Positions 61,085 through 64,000 of a stretch of DNA of 64,000 nucleotides are shown one piece after another; position 1 is the first letter of the stretch, and the number at the start of each line of letters is the position of its first letter. The notes beneath the pieces were generated by a model, which was given only the letters and a program-made list of their open reading frames with translations, was not told the DNA's origin and did not search any database. Where the stretch lies: NCBI RefSeq assembly GCF_030408355.1, contig NZ_CP046606.1, forward strand, positions 744,001-808,000, given 5' to 3'. Both the position numbers and the translations under genes were made by a program. The stretch is from Corynebacterium afermentans subsp. afermentans. Its GTDB lineage: Bacteria > Actinomycetota > Actinomycetes > Mycobacteriales > Mycobacteriaceae.

Positions 61085-62377
61085 GTGTCTGAAGACCTCC
61101 GTTACCAGGATCTGGCCACCTACGATCCCGAGGTGCACGCCGCAATTGTGGACGAACTGGCGCGCCAGCGCGACACCTTGGAGATGATCGCCTCCGAGAA
61201 TTTCGTGCCCCGCTCTGTGCTGCAGGCGCAGGGCTCGGTGCTGACCAACAAGTACGCCGAGGGCTACCCGGGCCGCCGCTACTACGGAGGCTGCGAGCAC
61301 GTGGACGTGATCGAGGACTTGGCGCGCGACCGCGCCAAGGAGGTCTTCGGCGCCCAGTACGCGAACGTGCAGCCGCACTCGGGTGCGCAGGCCAACGCCG
61401 CGGTGCTCATGGCGTTGGCGGAGCCGGGCGACACCATCTTGGGCCTGGACCTGGCGCACGGCGGCCACCTCACCCACGGCATGAAGATCAACTTCTCCGG
61501 CCGTCTCTACAACGTGGAGGCGTACCAGGTGGAGGAGGACACCCACCAGATCGACATGGCCAAGCTGCGCGAGCAGGCCCGCGAGGTCAAGCCGAAGGTG
61601 ATCATCGCTGGCTGGTCCGCGTACCCGCGCCACGAGGACTTCGCGGAGTTCCGTTCCATCGCCGACGAGGTCGGCGCCTACCTGTGGGTGGACATGGCCC
61701 ACTTCGCCGGCTTAGTCGCCGCCGGCCTGCACCCGAGCCCGGTCCCGCACGCGCACGTGGTGTCCTCAACGGTGCACAAGACCTTGGGCGGCCCGCGCTC
61801 CGGTTTCATCCTCACCAACGACCTGGAGCTGCACAAGAAGCTCAACTCCGCGGTTTTCCCGGGCCAGCAGGGCGGCCCGCTGATGCACGTCGTGGCTGCG
61901 AAGGCGACGGCGTTCAAGATCGCCGGCACCGAGGAATTCAAGGACCGCCAGCAGCGCACCCTCGACGGCGCGAAGGTGCTGGCGGAGCGTCTGCTTGCCG
62001 ACGACGCACGCGAGGCCGGCGTCTCCGTCGTCTCCGGCGGCACCGAGGTGCACCTCGTGCTGGTGGATCTGCGCAACTCGCCGATGGACGGGCAGCAGGC
62101 TGAGGACCTGCTGCACTCGGTGGGCATCACCGTCAACCGCAACGCGGTGCCGTTCGACCCGCGCCCGCCGAAGGTGACCTCCGGCCTGCGCATCGGCACT
62201 TCCGCGCTGGCCACCCGCGGCTTCGGCGAGGAGGATTTCCGCGAGGTCGCCGAGATCATCGCGGAGACGTTGATGAAGGCTGAGAATGCCGACGTTGATG
62301 CGCTGCGCGGCCGCGTTGAAGCCCTGGCGCGCAAGTACCCGCTCTACCCGGCCCTCGAGGATTGGAAGATGCTCTAG
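61085..62377 (+). CDS. glyA: Serine hydroxymethyltransferase
   Basis: 430 aa from GTG 61085 ([20 protein letters not shown]). [32 protein letters not shown] and PLP-lysine in [16 protein letters not shown] are diagnostic. Interconverts serine and glycine with tetrahydrofolate. Highly biased codons match strong expression. Its 3' end overlaps the convergent DUF5997 gene by 4 bp. Confidence 0.97.
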   Translation: MSEDLRYQDLATYDPEVHAAIVDELARQRDTLEMIASENFVPRSVLQAQGSVLTNKYAEGYPGRRYYGGCEHVDVIEDLARDRAKEVFGAQYANVQPHSGAQANAAVLMALAEPGDTILGLDLAHGGHLTHGMKINFSGRLYNVEAYQVEEDTHQIDMAKLREQAREVKPKVIIAGWSAYPRHEDFAEFRSIADEVGAYLWVDMAHFAGLVAAGLHPSPVPHAHVVSSTVHKTLGGPRSGFILTNDLELHKKLNSAVFPGQQGGPLMHVVAAKATAFKIAGTEEFKDRQQRTLDGAKVLAERLLADDAREAGVSVVSGGTEVHLVLVDLRNSPMDGQQAEDLLHSVGITVNRNAVPFDPRPPKVTSGLRIGTSALATRGFGEEDFREVAEIIAETLMKAENADVDALRGRVEALARKYPLYPALEDWKML

Positions 62378-62775
62378 TCCTCCTCGGCTTCTCCGGCGTC
62401 GGCGCTTGCGCCGTCGCCGCCGTCGACTGCGTGCCCGCGCTGCTCCGCAAGAGTGGCGCGGGCTTTTTGCAGCCACTCGGGCTGGTCGCCGAGCAGCGCG
62501 CGGATTTCCTCGGTGGTCATCGCCTGGTCCACGCCGGCGTTTTTCAGCGCGGTCACGGAAATGCCCAGCTTGCGGGCCACCTCGGGGCGCGGGTGCGGGC
62601 CGGAAAGCCGCAGCTCCTGCAGCCACTGCGGCGGGTTGTCCTGCAGTTCGCGCAGTTCGGCGTGGGTCACGGCGCCGTCCTGAAACTCCTGCGGGGTGGC
62701 GGGGAGGTAGATGCCCAGCTTCTTTGCGGCGGTCACCGGCTTCATGGCGGTGCCGGAGGGGGTCTGTTCAGTCAT
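62374..62775 (-). CDS. DUF5997 protein
   Basis: 133 aa from ATG 62775. [47 protein letters not shown] and [22 protein letters not shown] match DUF5997, an actinobacterial family of unknown function; two helix-turn-helix-like repeats are suggested. The divergent LysR-sensor-like gene starts 25 bp away, a pairing I recall from other actinobacteria. Confidence 0.85.
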   Translation of the reverse strand: MTEQTPSGTAMKPVTAAKKLGIYLPATPQEFQDGAVTHAELRELQDNPPQWLQELRLSGPHPRPEVARKLGISVTALKNAGVDQAMTTEEIRALLGDQPEWLQKARATLAEQRGHAVDGGDGASADAGEAEED

Positions 62776-62800
62776 GGCCAAAACGGTAGCATTGGCAGCC

Positions 62801-63379
62801 ATGCTCACCATTGCCTTCGTCACCGGCAGTGAGCCGGGGAAGTGGTTCCGCCGATACGAGGAACTCACAAGAAGTCGCCTTGAGACGGTGCCGTCGGATG
62901 ATCCGTTCGTGCTCGTCGGCAAGCAAGCAACTGCGGCGCTCGTGCGGCTTCCGGACGAGCGCGTCACCGACGAGCACCACGTGGTGCGCCTCTACGAAGA
63001 GGCAGCCGGCGTCGCGGTGCCGAAGGATTCCGTCTACGCGGAGGTGGGGGAGGTCACCCGCGCGGATGTGGCGGAGGAGATCGTGAACTTTGATGGGCAA
63101 TCGCCTATCGACGACCTCCGGTCCGCCCTCCAAGTCGTCGCCGCGAACGTCGGCGTGGCCTTCGCACCCCTGCCGCTGTTGAAGAACCTCGCGCGCAAAC
63201 AGATCAAAGCGTTACCGCTTGTGGGGGAGGAGCCGGCGACCCAGATCGCGCTTGTGTGGCGCAAAGTGGACGATTCGGACGCTGTGCAGGACTTTGTCGG
63301 CGTGACAAAGGGGAGGACGGTGCGTTCCTCGCGCGGAAAAGCGCACCCCCGATCGGGTGCAAAGAGGGCTCGACGTTAA
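62801..63379 (+). CDS. LysR substrate-binding-domain protein lacking a DNA-binding domain
   Basis: 192 aa from ATG 62801, with a TAGCAT box ending 8 nt upstream (62787-62792). It begins directly with the beta strand (LTIAFVTGSEPGKWFRRYEE) of a type-2 periplasmic-binding-like fold; EHHVVRLYEEAAGVAVPKDS and LALVWRKVDDSDAVQDFVGV follow LysR effector domains. No HTH precedes it, so it cannot bind DNA alone. C-terminus is basic (KGRTVRSSRGKAHPRSGAKR). Divergent from DUF5997, perhaps its partner. Confidence 0.78.
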   Translation: MLTIAFVTGSEPGKWFRRYEELTRSRLETVPSDDPFVLVGKQATAALVRLPDERVTDEHHVVRLYEEAAGVAVPKDSVYAEVGEVTRADVAEEIVNFDGQSPIDDLRSALQVVAANVGVAFAPLPLLKNLARKQIKALPLVGEEPATQIALVWRKVDDSDAVQDFVGVTKGRTVRSSRGKAHPRSGAKRARR

Positions 63380-63432
63380 CGCAAAGTTCATAATGGACGA
63401 TGCACTAATTTCAAGAATGAAAGGTAATGATT

Positions 63433-64000
63433 ATGTTTTCCCGTAAGATTGTCGCTTCCGCAGCTGCACTGACCATTGGCGCAACCGGCCTGGTTGCTTG
63501 CTCCAACGATGGCGAGGGCGAGCCGACCTCCACCGAGGTCGTCTCCGAGACCGCTACCGAGACCGAGGTCGCCACTGAGACCGCTGGCGAGGGCGACGCC
63601 GACAAGTCCGGCGAGGCTACCGACGGCGCCGCAGCTGGCGATGCTGAGGCTACCGAGGAGATCACCACCGCTGACGGCGCAACCGCAATGGTGCCGGCTG
63701 GCGTGAAGTCCGCTATGGATCAGTACGCGCAGCCGGAGTGGGGCGAGCCGATGGCGGTTGAGGAGACCGACGGCGGCTGGATCGTCACCTACGACAACGA
63801 GCACTACATCACCTGGAACGAGAACACCGGCGGCGCACCGACCTGGGGCCAGATCGCTAACGAGTGGATCACCGACGTCCGTCTGGACCAGAAGATGGGC
63901 TTCCCGGTCGCACCGGAGACCGAGAACGCTGATCAGTCCGGCTGGACCCAGGAGTTCGAGAACGGCACCATCGAGTGGACCCGCGGCGGCACCGAGGATG
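63433..64000 (+). CDS. LGFP-repeat lipoprotein, 3' end cut by the window edge
   Basis: At least 189 aa from ATG 63433, AAAGG 8 nt upstream. Signal MFSRKIVASAAALTIGATG then VAC lipobox, an acidic Glu/Thr/Gly/Ala spacer (~25-80), then units with W-G-E-P and K-MGFPVAPETEN matching LGFP repeats, which bind cell-envelope glycans or mycolates in corynebacteria. Codon choice (GAG, GCT, ACC) is strongly biased, implying high expression. A CATAAT box at about 63389-63394. Confidence 0.85.
   Translation, partial: MFSRKIVASAAALTIGATGLVACSNDGEGEPTSTEVVSETATETEVATETAGEGDADKSGEATDGAAAGDAEATEEITTADGATAMVPAGVKSAMDQYAQPEWGEPMAVEETDGGWIVTYDNEHYITWNENTGGAPTWGQIANEWITDVRLDQKMGFPVAPETENADQSGWTQEFENGTIEWTRGGTED

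Noticed and set aside
1-64000. CRISPR array, rRNA, insertion sequences, prophage
   Set aside because: No regularly spaced direct repeats, rRNA segments, transposase or phage structural genes were seen anywhere in the window.

Overview
This is a high-GC window from an actinobacterium, almost certainly the genus Corynebacterium. The evidence is the gene content: mycothiol S-conjugate amidase, a short-chain Z-prenyl synthase, an LGFP-repeat lipoprotein, an MmpL-type transporter, DUF3558/DUF4307/DUF5997 families, a 480-residue-class GapB, and the rplY / prs-glmU / mfd / greA-mca-uppS-coaA-glyA gene order as I remember it from corynebacteria and mycobacteria. Genes are dense, neighbours often share ATGA overlaps, and many genes carry a TANNNT box exactly 6-8 nt before the start codon, which suggests leaderless transcripts. 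No insertion sequence, prophage, CRISPR array or rRNA is visible. Both edges cut genes (pxpB on the left, an LGFP lipoprotein on the right).

Layout. 1-1.8 kb: 5-oxoprolinase genes (pxpA, pxpB) with a GntR regulator. 1.9-6.8 kb: polyphosphate kinase 2, 3-methyladenine glycosylase, HAD phosphatase, an enoyl-CoA hydratase-family protein and a surface-anchored histidine phosphatase (MINPP/phytase type) with a PHO-box-like repeat upstream. 6.9-11.2 kb: gapB, a lipoprotein, and a two-gene sulfoquinovosyl-lipid cassette (sqdB-sqdX), one of the most unexpected finds. 11.4-18.7 kb: unknown proteins, TetR regulator plus MmpL transporter with a two-site operator, an AAA ATPase with 9-bp tandem repeats upstream, and an SLC13 anion symporter. 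18.7-22.6 kb: an AT-richer RecB-like nuclease gene with a small partner gene, an ADP-ribosylglycohydrolase and a DUF222/HNH nuclease. 22.6-28.4 kb: inverted DnaA boxes, BrkB-like protein, SDR, bioA-bioD with a BioQ-type operator, prfC. 28.4-33.4 kb: flavin enzymes, two peptidyl-tRNA hydrolase paralogues and rplY. 33.5-37.7 kb: a four-gene operon (thioesterase, amino-acid permease, aromatic aminotransferase, MHS transporter) that looks aromatic-related. 37.7-43 kb: prs, glmU, MFS exporter, Tat-exported multicopper oxidase. 43-45.6 kb: an ESX/PPE-like Gly/Ala-rich protein, DUF3558 lipoprotein and tRNA-Gln. 45.7-51.3 kb: TetR, mfd, a perfect 23-bp inverted repeat, CPBP protease, a decayed SDR remnant and a tRNA with a UAA anticodon but a short variable arm. 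51.3-64 kb: DoxX, SGNH esterase, photolyase, luxS, SUFU-like protein, BI-1 protein, lipoproteins, greA, mca, uppS-like, coaA, glyA, DUF5997 with a LysR-sensor-only protein, LGFP lipoprotein.

Two themes link genes. Phosphate economy: an exported phytase-like phosphatase with a Pho-type repeat, PPK2, and a sulfolipid cassette that elsewhere replaces anionic phospholipid under phosphate limitation. Envelope and redox physiology typical of corynebacteria: MmpL, LGFP protein, mycothiol amidase, Z-prenyl synthase, multicopper oxidase. Separately, the 11-mer GCTTATCGACG (and variants) recurs far more often than chance would allow, in coding and non-coding DNA, and has no explanation from the annotated genes.
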